A stretch of DNA of 64,000 nucleotides from an uncultured Clostridia bacterium (GTDB lineage Bacteria; Bacillota; Clostridia; Oscillospirales; Ruminococcaceae): NCBI GenBank assembly GCA_947624375.1, contig CANQKD010000005.1:60122-124121 (forward strand), given 5' to 3'. Of this stretch, positions 34,099 through 43,714 are shown in pieces. Within the stretch, counting starts at the first letter, position 1. Each line of letters begins with the position of its first letter. Position numbers and translations under genes: made by a program. A model generated the notes under the pieces. It was not told the origin of the DNA, did no database searches, and saw nothing but the letters and a program-made list of their open reading frames with translations.

Positions 34099-37000
34099 TT
34101 ACTTGTTGTCGTCGCCGTAGAGCTTGCTGTAACGAACGAGATAATCATATCTGTCGGCAGCGTTCTTGATGGCAGCGCCAAACAGCTTCTCTGCCCTTTC
34201 GGGATTCTGACGAGCGAGAGCGTTGTATCGAACTTCGCCCATGATGAAGTCCTTATAGTCGGCAGTAGGAGCCTTGGAATCGAGCGTGAACGGATTCTTG
34301 CCCTCTGCTTTCAGACGCGGATCGAATCTGTACAGATGCCAGTAACCAGCCTGAACAGCCTTCTTCTCCTCTGTCTGAGCGATGCTCATGCCGCCCTTGA
34401 TACCGTGGTTGATACAAGGAGCGTAAGCAATTATCAGCGAAGGTCCGTTATAGCTTTCAGCCTCTTCAATAGCCTTGATGCACTGATTGTAATCTGCGCC
34501 CATAGCGATGTGAGCAACATATACATAACCATAGCTCATAGCCATACCTGCGAGGTCTTTCTTCTTGACTTCCTTACCTGCGGCAGCAAACTGTGCTATA
34601 GCGCCTGTAGGAGTAGACTTGGAGGACTGTCCGCCGGTGTTGGAGTAAACTTCGGTATCGAATACGAAGATGTTCACGTCTTCGTTCTGGGCGAGAACGT
34701 GGTCAAGACCCGAATAGCCTATATCATATGCCCAGCCGTCGCCGCCGAAGATCCACATTGACTTCTTTCTGAGGAAGTCTGCATCTTTGAGTATCTCCTC
34801 GCTAGCCTTGGTCTTGTTCTTCTTCAAAGCAGCGATGAGTTTATCTGTAGCAGGCGAGTTAGCCTTGCCGTCGTTTACTGTGGAGAGGTAGCCCTCGATA
34901 GCTTCCTTGAGGTCAGCTTTCTTGGTGGTCTTCTCCAGCTCGAGTATCTTAGCTATAGCTCTCTGTCTGATAGTGTTCTGAGCGAGGAACATACCGTAGC
35001 CGTACTCAGCGTTATCTTCAAACAGCGAGTTTGCCCATGCAGGACCCTTGCCTGCCTTGTTGGTGGTGTAAGGAGTTGACGGTGCAGAGCCGCCCCAGAT
35101 AGACGAGCAGCCTGTTGCGTTGGCGATATACATTCTGTCACCGAACAGCTGAGTTACCAGCTTAGCATACGGAGTTTCGCCGCAGCCTGCGCAAGCGCCC
35201 GAGAATTCGAGCAGAGGCTGCTTGAACTGCGAGCCCTTTACTGTGGTAGCCTTGAACTTCTCGAATACTTCCGGCTTCTCGGGGAGAGTAAGACCGTAGT
35301 TGAATACTTCCTGCTCGGCAAGCTGAGTTTCCAGAGGCATCATGTTCAGAGCCTTGTTGCCTTTCTTGCCGGGGCATACGTTTACGCAAGAACCGCAGCC
35401 TGTGCAGTCGAGAGCCGACATAGTTACCATGAAGTTATATCCCGGCATACCTGTCATAGGAACTGCCTTTTTCTTTGCAAGCTCGGGAGCTTTCTTCAGC
35501 TCTGCGTCTGTCATAACAACAGGTCTGATCACAGCGTGAGGACATACATAAGAGCAGAAGTTACACTGTATGCAGTTTTCGCTGTTCCATGCGGGAACGT
35601 CTACAGCTATGCCTCTCTTCTCAAATGCGGCAGAGCCCTGAGGGAATGTGCCGTCTGCCATATCTGCAAATGTAGATACAGGAAGCTTGTCGCCCTCCTG
35701 AGCGTTGCAGGGAATGAGTATGTTGTTTACGAAGCTCTCAAGTGTCTTGTTGCTGTTCTTAACGGCAGGCATACCCATTTCGGTATCCTTAGCCTTCTTC
35801 CATGCGGCAGGAACTTTAACTTCGTGTATCTGCTGATAGCCGGCGTCGATAGCATCGTGGTTCATCTTAACGATAGCTTCGCCCTTCTTTGAATAAGAAG
35901 CGGTCGCGGCATCTTTCATATACTTAACGGCTTCATCGATAGGAATGATGTTTGCAAGCTTGAAGAATGCTGACTGCAACACGGTGTTTATCCTGTTGCC
36001 CAGACCTATCTCCTTGCCTATCTTAACGCCGTTTATAGTGTAGAACTTGATGTTGTTCTGTGCGATATATCTCTTTACCTGACCCGGCAGGTGCTTATCG
36101 AGCTCCTTGTCGTCCCACTGGCAGTTAAGGAGGAACGTACCGCCCGGCTTAACATCGTTTACCATATTATACTTGGTGATGTAGCTTTCGTTGTGGCAAG
36201 CTACGAAGTCAGCCATATTTATAAGGTATGTTGACTTGATAGGTGTTTTACCGAATCTCAGGTGAGAAATGGTAACGCCGCCCGACTTCTTGGAGTCGTA
36301 TGCAAAGTAAGCCTGAGCATACAGATCGGTGTGGTCGCCTATTATCTTTATGGAGTTCTTGTTTGCGCCAACGGTGCCGTCTGCGCCGAGACCCCAGAAC
36401 TTGCAGGCTGTAGTGCCCTTGGGAGCGCTGTCCAGCTTGCCCTCTGTCGGCAGAGAGAGGTTGGTAACGTCGTCTTCGATGCCGATAGTGAATCTGGGCT
36501 TGTAGGTCTCTTTCCATGAAGCGTTCCAGAATACTGCCTTGATCTGGTCGGGAGTGGTATCCTTGGAGCCGAGGCCATATCTGCCGGAAGCTATGGTGAT
36601 GTTATTGAACTTAGTGCCCTTGAGAGCTGCAACAACATCGAGGTACAGAGGTTCGCCGAGAGAGCCGGGCTCTTTTGTTCTGTCAAGAACAGATACCTGC
36701 TCGACGGTATCGGGCAGAGCTTCAACGAGCTTGTCTGCGCAGAACGGTCTGTACAGTCTTACCTTTACAAGACCGAGCTTAGTGCCCTCTGTAGCGTTGA
36801 GGTAATCGATAGTTTCTTCGATGGTATCGCATACCGAGCCCATAGCAACGATAACGTGTGTAGCATCGGGTGCGCCATAGTAGTTGAACAGCTTATAATT
36901 TGTGCCGACCTTTTCGTTGACCTTGTTCATATACTCCTCAACGATGCCGGGTATCTCGTTATAATACTTATTGCAAGCCTCACGAGCCTGGAAGAAGATA

Positions 37001-37668
37001 TCGGGGTTCTGGGCAGTACCGCGAAGAACGGGGTGCTCGGGGTTGAGAGCTCTTGCTCTGAACTCATCGATAGCGTTCATATCGACCATATCGGCAACGT
37101 CAGCCTTATCCCATACTTCTATCTTCTGAATTTCGTGAGATGTTCTGAAACCGTCAAAGAAGTGCAGGAAAGGAACTCTGCCCTTGATAGCTGCAAGGTG
37201 TGCTATAGTACCCAGATCCATGACCTCCTGGGGGTCGGTGGAGCAGAGCATAGCGAAACCTGTCTGACGGCACGCATAGATATCAGAGTGATCTCCGAAG
37301 ATGTTAAGAGCGTGTGATGCAACGCATCTTGCCGAAACGTGGATAACACAGGGGAGCAGCTCACCGGCGATCTTATACATATTCGGGATCATCAGAAGAA
37401 GACCCTGAGATGCGGTGTAGGTCGTAGTCAGCGCGCCTGCTGCGAGTGAACCGTGCACAGTACCCGAAGCGCCTGCTTCAGACTGCATCTCGGCTACCTT
37501 TACGGGCGTACCGAAAATGTTTGTCTGACCCTTGGCGGACCACTGGTCTGTTACTTCAGCCATGACCGAAGACGGTGTGATCGGATAGATAGCAGCGACT
37601 TCTGTAAACGGGTATGATGCCCATGCAGCAGCGTTGTTACCATCCATGGTTTTCATTTTTCTTGCCAT
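34099..37668 (-). CDS. nifJ: pyruvate:ferredoxin (flavodoxin) oxidoreductase
   Basis: 1189 residues, a full-length single-chain PFOR. The N-terminal pyrimidine domain begins MKTMDGNNAAAWASYPFTEVAAIYPITPSSVMAE. Two 4Fe-4S motifs lie in the inserted ferredoxin domain, CIQCNFCSYVCPHAV and CTGCGSCVNVCPGKK. The C-terminal TPP domain contains SGACAGCGETPYAKLV and GGDGWAYDIGYSGLDHVL. It converts pyruvate and CoA to acetyl-CoA, CO2 and reduced ferredoxin or flavodoxin. It is monocistronic with a strong GGAGG site, and works in parallel with the PFL encoded at 48.5-50.7 kb. Confidence 0.98.
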   Translation of the reverse strand: MARKMKTMDGNNAAAWASYPFTEVAAIYPITPSSVMAEVTDQWSAKGQTNIFGTPVKVAEMQSEAGASGTVHGSLAAGALTTTYTASQGLLLMIPNMYKIAGELLPCVIHVSARCVASHALNIFGDHSDIYACRQTGFAMLCSTDPQEVMDLGTIAHLAAIKGRVPFLHFFDGFRTSHEIQKIEVWDKADVADMVDMNAIDEFRARALNPEHPVLRGTAQNPDIFFQAREACNKYYNEIPGIVEEYMNKVNEKVGTNYKLFNYYGAPDATHVIVAMGSVCDTIEETIDYLNATEGTKLGLVKVRLYRPFCADKLVEALPDTVEQVSVLDRTKEPGSLGEPLYLDVVAALKGTKFNNITIASGRYGLGSKDTTPDQIKAVFWNASWKETYKPRFTIGIEDDVTNLSLPTEGKLDSAPKGTTACKFWGLGADGTVGANKNSIKIIGDHTDLYAQAYFAYDSKKSGGVTISHLRFGKTPIKSTYLINMADFVACHNESYITKYNMVNDVKPGGTFLLNCQWDDKELDKHLPGQVKRYIAQNNIKFYTINGVKIGKEIGLGNRINTVLQSAFFKLANIIPIDEAVKYMKDAATASYSKKGEAIVKMNHDAIDAGYQQIHEVKVPAAWKKAKDTEMGMPAVKNSNKTLESFVNNILIPCNAQEGDKLPVSTFADMADGTFPQGSAAFEKRGIAVDVPAWNSENCIQCNFCSYVCPHAVIRPVVMTDAELKKAPELAKKKAVPMTGMPGYNFMVTMSALDCTGCGSCVNVCPGKKGNKALNMMPLETQLAEQEVFNYGLTLPEKPEVFEKFKATTVKGSQFKQPLLEFSGACAGCGETPYAKLVTQLFGDRMYIANATGCSSIWGGSAPSTPYTTNKAGKGPAWANSLFEDNAEYGYGMFLAQNTIRQRAIAKILELEKTTKKADLKEAIEGYLSTVNDGKANSPATDKLIAALKKNKTKASEEILKDADFLRKKSMWIFGGDGWAYDIGYSGLDHVLAQNEDVNIFVFDTEVYSNTGGQSSKSTPTGAIAQFAAAGKEVKKKDLAGMAMSYGYVYVAHIAMGADYNQCIKAIEEAESYNGPSLIIAYAPCINHGIKGGMSIAQTEEKKAVQAGYWHLYRFDPRLKAEGKNPFTLDSKAPTADYKDFIMGEVRYNALARQNPERAEKLFGAAIKNAADRYDYLVRYSKLYGDDNK

Positions 37669-37731
37669 TGGTAAAAAACCTCCTCAAGTATTTTGAAGTC
37701 AGATATAGGCAAAAAGCTTTGCCGTTTTATC

Positions 37732-37805
37732 GCCCGAGCAAACAGCTTTCATCGGGCGTTATCCTTCCAACTATATATTGTATCACATTTTTGAGCGTTT
37801 GTAAA
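37732..37805 (-). promoter_or_regulatory. PFOR promoter and leader hairpin
   Basis: Minus-strand TTTACA (37800-37805), 17-base spacer, TACAAT (37777-37782). The leader then holds a CGCCCGATGAAAGC...GCTCGGGCG hairpin and a GGCAAAGCTTTTTGCC palindrome before the ribosome site. These may stabilise the mRNA; no riboswitch class is recognised. Confidence 0.6.
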
Positions 37806-37886
37806 TAGCATATTCGGTGAATTTCTTATTGTTTTTTTAAAAAATATACTATTTTATATAAAAGAGCTTCTGAGATAAGTAGTTAA

Positions 37887-38624
37887 TTGCGCTTACGCGC
37901 GGCGCAGGAGCGCAGTGTCTTGTCGGCTTTAGCCTCCAAGCCACAATGAAAGAATTACTTAGCCGCCGAAAGTGTGGCGGCTATTTCAGAATATGCTCGA
38001 AAGCTCGCATATTCTGAAACCGTAATTCTTTTGCACAGTGCGTTTAATATCAATGGTGTGGACTTTTACGCCATTCCCACAAAAGATTTAAATCAACTGA
38101 CAAAAAATTCATATGCAGTACGTTTCAAGTCTAATTCCCGCACTACTGACCTCCGTTTCCTTGCAAACAAACCCTATGCGTATTTCGCTATTTCGCCTCT
38201 ACCACAAAGGCACGAAGTTCCGAGCGAAGAGGTCGCGACATTCCACCAAGGCTCAGCGCGTGGTCGTAGGTGTCGGGTACAGCGGTCGCAAGCGACCGCT
38301 TAAAGAGAGCTCGAGGGGAAATTTTAGATAAGAAGGGAGCAAGTTTCGCAAGAAACTTGTGGCGAACGCTTGCGTTCGCTGTGGAGCCTTGCGCGCCCTT
38401 CCTTGCAGATACACTCCCTATACCCTCTATGGCACACTTCGCAAAGCGAAGTGCAGAAGAATTGGGCTTTTATATATTGTTGCCCAATTCTTCACGCGGT
38501 CGCTAGCGACCGCTGTCCCTCGCATAGAAATGCGCGAACGTGTTAGCTCACTCAAAATGAGAAGAAAACCAAAATAAAGTTGGAGCGTTGAACAGCTCCG
38601 CAGGTTAGCTGCGACAGCAGCGAA
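37887..38624. repeat. mosaic intergenic element 6, inverted ends
   Basis: It opens TTGCGCTTACGCGCGGCGCAGGAGC (37887-37911) and closes GAACAGCTCCGCAGGTTAGCTGCGACAGCAGC (about 38590-38621). It shares its left block (37907-38050) with element 1 and an inverted block (38150-38280) with 58070-58190 of element 9. CGGTCGCAAGCGACCG and CGGTCGCTAGCGACCG stems are present. No gene is supported. Confidence 0.78.
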
Positions 38625-38635
38625 AATAAATCTTG

Positions 38636-38868
38636 CCCTATTAGAAATTAGAGGTTAGAAGTTAGAAATATTTTTTCTCGACATTGCATTATATCACCAT
38701 GCCTGCGGTCTACTAAGAAGCAAGAGGCAAGATGCGTGTTTTGAAAAATTTGTACTAACTATAAAAAGCAATTTCTTGCTTCTTGCCTCTTGTAAATCGC
38801 AGGTATAAAAAACTATCGCAAAGGCGCGAAACCGTTTCTAATCTCTAACATCTCACCTCTAATTGCGC
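38636..38868. repeat. TTAGAAG/AAGCAAGAGGC nested hairpin
   Basis: The same plan as 9296-9537: TTAGAAATTAGAGGTTAGAAG on the left, TCTAATCTCTAACATCTCACC on the right, with an inner GAAGCAAGAGGCAAG / CTTGCTTCTTGCCTCTTG hairpin. The inner CTGCGGTCTAC and ATCGCAGG flanks are also conserved. Confidence 0.75.
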
Positions 38869-38910
38869 AAATTACGATTTATCTCAATATACACAAAGAA
38901 TAGGTACGAA

Positions 38911-38953
38911 ATAAAAAATAGCCCCCTATACTCTAATAGCACAAGGGGCAGCA
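38911..38953 (-). terminator. terminator of the epimerase gene
   Basis: On the minus strand GCCCCTTGTG...TATAGGGGGC, followed by TATTTTTTATTT. Confidence 0.65.
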
Positions 38954-38957
38954 TATT

Positions 38958-39890
38958 TTACTTTGTATTCTTCAAGCTCCAGCGGAAGGTCGAGATCCTT
39001 TGCGCTTTGGTGTTGTCTATATGCCAGTTTGCCAAAGCCATGGATATATCAAAATATCTGTAGTCTGTCTTCGCTCTCTGCTTGCTGAGCGGCACAAGGC
39101 TCACCGACGGCTGCTTCTGTATTACCGCGCCTATCCTGTGGTGCTCTCTTTCATAGTCAAGTATCTCTTTTGCGGAGATCATTCTTGTATCGGCAATGTT
39201 GAATACGCCCTCGTATCTCGATGTAGGCACGCTGACTATTGCGTTTATAAAATCTATAAGGTTGAAAACACAGCAGAATGAAAAGCTGTTCTCGCCCTCT
39301 CTGATTATGTACGCAACGTCTTCTTTCGCATCGTACACTCTGTCATGCAGGTTCTGGGTATATTCAGCGGTATAAAGCGGAGCTACCCTTGCTATTACAG
39401 GCACAACGTTTGTTTTCTTTACAGCCTTGTTGAGAAATTTCTCGCTCGTAAGCTTCATGTCTGCATAATAGCTGCTGCCCTTTTCGGGGGTATCTTCTCT
39501 GATAGGCTCTCTGCCCTTCTGCATACCGTACACGTCCGTAGTGCTCAGCAGCACTATGTTGGTAACGTTCGCGTCTACAGCCGCATCATAAAGAAATTTA
39601 TCACACGCCTTGCTGGACTTCATAACATCATCGGTTATGAGAGAGTCGATGTCGTTGTCTACAGAGCAGGCAAGGTGCACCAAGGTATCTATCCTGTTGC
39701 CCTTTATGATGCCCTCTATCGTTCCTCTGTCGGCAATGTCGCACTGAGTGAACGAATAATCGGGGCTGGTGCCTATAAACTCATTGGGCTTGCTGTCGAC
39801 CGCAAATACTTTATGCTTCTTCTGCAAAAGCGATGACGTAAGATACATTCCTATCATTCCGCTCGCGCCCGTTATAAAAACTGATGCCAT
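38958..39890 (-). CDS. NAD-dependent epimerase/dehydratase-like protein
   Basis: 310 residues from ATG 39888-39890 (GAGGTGAATAAA is the ribosome site, so the in-frame GTG nine bases earlier is unlikely). The Rossmann N-terminus is MASVFITGASGMIGMYLTSSLL, the active-site serine region is VVLLSTTDVYGMQKG-like (NIVLLSTTDVYG), and the YxxxK motif is SYYADMKLTSEKF. It is an extended short-chain dehydrogenase acting on a nucleotide sugar or similar; the substrate is not determinable. Confidence 0.88.
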   Translation of the reverse strand: MASVFITGASGMIGMYLTSSLLQKKHKVFAVDSKPNEFIGTSPDYSFTQCDIADRGTIEGIIKGNRIDTLVHLACSVDNDIDSLITDDVMKSSKACDKFLYDAAVDANVTNIVLLSTTDVYGMQKGREPIREDTPEKGSSYYADMKLTSEKFLNKAVKKTNVVPVIARVAPLYTAEYTQNLHDRVYDAKEDVAYIIREGENSFSFCCVFNLIDFINAIVSVPTSRYEGVFNIADTRMISAKEILDYEREHHRIGAVIQKQPSVSLVPLSKQRAKTDYRYFDISMALANWHIDNTKAQRISTFRWSLKNTK

Positions 39891-40201
39891 TTTATTCACC
39901 TCAAATTTCGGTAGTCAATTATATTAAAATTTATGTAAAAGGCAAAAACATTATCCGCCTACCTTATATTATAACACAATATCTTGAAAATGCAAATCTT
40001 TTTTTGTATTTTTCGTTTATTTTGATTTATTTTATAATTTTGCTTGCAAGTTTTTGTGAAATGTGATAAAATTGCATAAGAGGGTATAACGCCTCGGAGC
40101 ATAAAAATTGAAAATTGTAAATAATTGCCTGACAAATATTGACAGAATCTTTGACGCTTATCAATATTTTCAAGGGTATGATACCGTGAGGGGAGATAAA
40201 T

Positions 40202-41557
40202 TTGCAACTGACAGGTCTGTTCTTTTTGTTCATGTTTCTGCCGCTTGCTATACTGTTCTCATATTTTGACCGCAGTGTAGAATATAAAAATTTTATTCTT
40301 GTAGTATTTTCAGCGCTTTTCTTTGTATGGGGAAAAGGCATAGGCATTGCTGTGTGCGCTGTTCTCCTGTCCTCCGTGCTTGACTGGCTGCTGGGGCTTT
40401 TGTGCGGCAGTAAAAAGCATACCGCACTGCGTGCATTGGGTCTTGCGGCTGCTGTTTTGGGCAACGCTGCGTTGGTTTTATGGGCATCGCATGATATGCA
40501 GCTTACGGGAGTGCGGCGGCTGGCGCTGGTTTTATACGGGCTGAGGGCTGCTTCATATGCATTCGACTGCTTTACCAAAAAGACATCTGCCGATAAAAAC
40601 CTGTTGAACGTTATGACATATCTTATATCCTTCCCGATGATGACAGCCGCGCCGCTGGTGAGGTACTCAGATATATGCGGTCAGCTGCGCGAGAGAAATG
40701 CCGACGGTGAAGATATATCGCAGGGACTTGACAAAATGGTGATAGGCATTGCAAAATTTGCGATAGCCTCGCCGGTGCTTGCGGCTGTTACGGCGGCAGG
40801 GCTTGACAGGAGCGAGATAACGCTTTCGGGCAGCATAGCAGGCATGGCGGCTTACATTCTGCGCTTTTGCATATACTGGTCTGCGCTGGCGGATATTTCT
40901 GTAGGCTGCGGCAGGCTGTTCGGTTTTGTATACCCGGAAGGATATTCGTTTGTTGAGATGAGTAAAGGAGTTGCGGGGCTTGCAAAAAGCCTCAATGGCA
41001 CTCTGAACGGCTTTATATACGATGTTACCGTGCGACCGATACTTAGAAAGAGCCGCATTGCGGCAGGGTTTGCCTGCATACTGTGCGGTGCGCTTTCGGC
41101 GGCGTGGTTTGGGCAGAGCATATTCTTCCTGGCGGCAGGAGCGGCGGCAGGGCTTATATTCGCCGCTGAGAGGATGCTTTCCAAAAAAATCAAAGGCAAC
41201 AAGGCGCTTACATGGTGCTACACCGCGATAGTGCTTATATCTATCGTGGGCGTAACGCGGTTTGACAGCGTTGCTGCTCTTGCAGACTGGGGCAAAGGTC
41301 TTATAGGCATGGGTGAGCCGTATATTTTAAGTGTTGCGCTCAAAGAAGTAATAAAGAAATATTTCTTCGTGCTGGCTGTGCTGGCTTTGGCATATTTTCC
41401 GCCTGTGAGATATCTTTGCAGGCGTGTTGTACAGCAGTTTTCGCAAAAGTCTGTCCGCTGGTACGGAGTATTCAGGATACTGAAAACGCTTGCGCTGTGT
41501 GCGTTGCTGCTGCTTGGTGCGGCATCTCTGGCAGGCGCGGCGCCGTGGTCTGTATAA
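40202..41557 (+). CDS. MBOAT/AlgI-like integral membrane protein lacking the catalytic histidines
   Basis: 451 residues from TTG 40202, with GAGGGGAGA before it. At least 10 hydrophobic helices are seen. The opening FFLFMFLPLAILFSYFDRSVEYKNFILVVFSALFFVWG and the middle MTYLISFPMMTAAPLVRYSDI strongly resemble AlgI/DltB-type O-acyltransferases. The diagnostic FWRRWHISLS segment is replaced by GLAKSLNGTLNGFIYDVTVRP, and the second LWHG motif by AAWFGQSIFFL, so neither active-site His is present. It is followed by a partner gene 13 bases on. It may have lost acyl transfer and kept a channel or scaffold role. Confidence 0.75.
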   Translation: MQLTGLFFLFMFLPLAILFSYFDRSVEYKNFILVVFSALFFVWGKGIGIAVCAVLLSSVLDWLLGLLCGSKKHTALRALGLAAAVLGNAALVLWASHDMQLTGVRRLALVLYGLRAASYAFDCFTKKTSADKNLLNVMTYLISFPMMTAAPLVRYSDICGQLRERNADGEDISQGLDKMVIGIAKFAIASPVLAAVTAAGLDRSEITLSGSIAGMAAYILRFCIYWSALADISVGCGRLFGFVYPEGYSFVEMSKGVAGLAKSLNGTLNGFIYDVTVRPILRKSRIAAGFACILCGALSAAWFGQSIFFLAAGAAAGLIFAAERMLSKKIKGNKALTWCYTAIVLISIVGVTRFDSVAALADWGKGLIGMGEPYILSVALKEVIKKYFFVLAVLALAYFPPVRYLCRRVVQQFSQKSVRWYGVFRILKTLALCALLLLGAASLAGAAPWSV

Positions 41558-41570
41558 GGAGGGGAGCGGC

Positions 41571-42683
41571 ATGGATAACTTTGATAACAAGAGAAACAGA
41601 GACCTCGACATAACTCTGGGCGGCATCAATACGTTCGACAGTACGGAAAGTACAGAAAATACCGAAAATACAGAAAGTACAGAATATACCGATAATATTG
41701 AAGATACTGCAATTGAAGAAGTATATGAGACTATTGAAGAGCAGGAAGAATACGCGCAAGAGCCCACAGAGGGAGAAGAAGCGCGCGGCGTACCTATTCC
41801 CGAAGAAGACCACAGGGCAGACGAAGTGCTCAGCGGCATGGCGATAGATACAGTGCGCGGTCACTACACGTTTTTTGACCTTGCCGTGCTTATAACTACG
41901 GTTTTTGCTGTAGCTCTTACACTGCTTCTGATGCGCGAGACCGACAGGTATGGAGAGGACAACGTAAAGCTGTCGTTTCAGTCTTTTATGGACGGCTCTT
42001 ACACGCAGGCGATGAGCAACAGATATATAAGCAGGCTGAATATTGACACTCTGAAAGAGAAGATAGAGAACATAACCGGGCATTTATACGGCTTTGGCGG
42101 CGTGGCGCAGGCTCTGCCGGAAGATGAGATATCGCCCGATGATCAGCCAAGCACTGGGTATGTTACGAATTTCCCCGAGTATACCACGACGACTGCAGAA
42201 AGCGCTTCGGAGACTTTGCAGCAGACTACGGGGGAGGTATCGGCGGTAGTTGACCCCGAGCTTACCGGCTCGCCTGTGACTATGAAACCCTCTTCGATAA
42301 CGATAGAAACCAGCTTTACAGGCAAGGTATCGCGCTACACTACGCTGACATCGGAATTTACGACGACAGGCACATACAAGCCTACCGCAACAAAGCCAAA
42401 GACCACAGCACCGACTGCCACAAAGCCCGAGACCACAAAGTCAGAGGCAACGACCTCAAAGACCACAGAAGCTGAGACAAAGCCGCCTCAGAGCGTTTCA
42501 GAGACCACGGCTTCCTCCGTCAGCGAGACCACGCCGACGACAAGCGAAACCACTACAACGGCAAGTGAAACAACGCCCGATACACCTTCGGAAACGAGCA
42601 GCGAGACCACGACACCTGCTTCTGAAGTCACGCAGGAAGAGCCTGCTGTTACCACCACTCCGCCCGAAACACCCGAGCCGTGA
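41571..42683 (+). CDS. DHHW-like membrane-anchored protein with Thr-rich tail instead of a catalytic domain
   Basis: 370 residues from ATG 41571, with AAGGAGGGG before it. The N-terminal 98 residues are acidic and repetitive (FDSTESTENTENTESTEYT). One helix spans about 101-121 (FFDLAVLITTVFAVALTLLLM). Just outside it, LSFQSFMDGSYTQAMSNRYISRL resembles the start of DHHW/AlgX-like partners of MBOAT acyltransferases (the DGSYTKA...YYxDxFP region). The SGNH-like domain expected next is missing, replaced by about 190 residues rich in Thr, Pro, Glu and Ser. It is probably a surface stalk. Its stop overlaps the next gene as GTGA. Confidence 0.65.
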   Translation: MDNFDNKRNRDLDITLGGINTFDSTESTENTENTESTEYTDNIEDTAIEEVYETIEEQEEYAQEPTEGEEARGVPIPEEDHRADEVLSGMAIDTVRGHYTFFDLAVLITTVFAVALTLLLMRETDRYGEDNVKLSFQSFMDGSYTQAMSNRYISRLNIDTLKEKIENITGHLYGFGGVAQALPEDEISPDDQPSTGYVTNFPEYTTTTAESASETLQQTTGEVSAVVDPELTGSPVTMKPSSITIETSFTGKVSRYTTLTSEFTTTGTYKPTATKPKTTAPTATKPETTKSEATTSKTTEAETKPPQSVSETTASSVSETTPTTSETTTTASETTPDTPSETSSETTTPASEVTQEEPAVTTTPPETPEP

Positions 42684-43630
42684 GCAAAGTGAAAAATACG
42701 TTTCCATACTCTGACGACAACAAGAGATACCACACGTATAACTACTATCTGCGCGGACGGTTCGGGAGAAAGGTGTCGAAAGTATCGCTGGATCTGGGGC
42801 TTTCATGCCCGAACCGCGACGGCACAAAAGGCACAGGCGGCTGCATATTCTGTTCGGCTGCGCGCAGCGGTGAGTTTGGCGGCGACCCGTGCCAGAGCAT
42901 TGAAAGCCAGTTTGAGAGCGTTAAAAGCGTGCTGGGCGGCAAGTGGAGCGGCTGCCTTTACATAGCGTATTTTCAGGCGGGAACGAACACTTACGCTGAC
43001 TGTGATTTTTTGAAAGAAAATTTTGAAAGAGCGCTGAAGCTGCCCGGTGTTGTGGGGCTCAGCGTTGCAACGCGGTGTGACTGTATAGACGGGCAAAAGG
43101 CGGATATGCTTGCCTATCTTTCGGAAAAGACTTATCTTGTAGTAGAACTTGGGCTGCAAACGGTGCATGACGACACCGCCTCTCTTATAAACCGCTGCCA
43201 TACTTTTGGCGATTTTATGAAAGGGTATGAACTTCTTGCCAGCCGCGGCATAAACGTTTGCGTACACCTGATAGACGGTCTGCCGGGCGAGGACAGGGAG
43301 AAGATGAAAGAGAACGCGAGGGTGGTGGCATCGCTTTCGCCGCACGCTGTAAAGCTGCATTTGCTGCACGTGCTTAAAGGAACGGCTCTTGCACAGATGT
43401 ATGAAAGCGGCAGATATGAACCGCTTAGTATGGAAGAATATGTGAATATCGTGTGCGATCAGCTGGAACTGTTGCCGCCCGAAACGGTGATAGAGCGCAT
43501 AACGGGCGACGGCGCGAAAAGCGAGCTGCTTGCCCCGATGTGGAGCACAAACAAATTCGCGGTGATGAATGCTATTGACAAGGAAATGGCACGGCGAGGA
43601 AGCTGGCAGGGGAAGAAATATAAAAAGTGA
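42680..43630 (+). CDS. radical SAM protein, TIGR01212 (YhcC-like) family
   Basis: 316 residues from GTG 42680, overlapping the preceding stop. The SAM cluster cysteines are in SCPNRDGTKGTGGCIFC, the characteristic YhcC/TIGR01212 form. AYFQAGTNTYADCDFLKENFERAL, LVVELGLQTVHDDTASLINRCH, VCVHLIDGLPGEDREKM and VKLHLLHVLKGTALAQMYESG follow the family pattern. The family is distantly related to Elp3-type radical SAM enzymes; the substrate is unknown. Confidence 0.93.
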   Translation: MSKVKNTFPYSDDNKRYHTYNYYLRGRFGRKVSKVSLDLGLSCPNRDGTKGTGGCIFCSAARSGEFGGDPCQSIESQFESVKSVLGGKWSGCLYIAYFQAGTNTYADCDFLKENFERALKLPGVVGLSVATRCDCIDGQKADMLAYLSEKTYLVVELGLQTVHDDTASLINRCHTFGDFMKGYELLASRGINVCVHLIDGLPGEDREKMKENARVVASLSPHAVKLHLLHVLKGTALAQMYESGRYEPLSMEEYVNIVCDQLELLPPETVIERITGDGAKSELLAPMWSTNKFAVMNAIDKEMARRGSWQGKKYKK

Positions 43631-43714
43631 GTTGCTTATTGCTTTTATGTTGATAATAAGATAGATCGGAATGAAGATCGCGTTATGTTAAGATAATAGA
43701 GAGATGAGTGACAA

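Noticed and set aside
37974..38577. Overlapping short frames inside element 6
   Set aside because: Same modules as elements 1 and 9, no ribosome sites, and the frames are not kept between copies.
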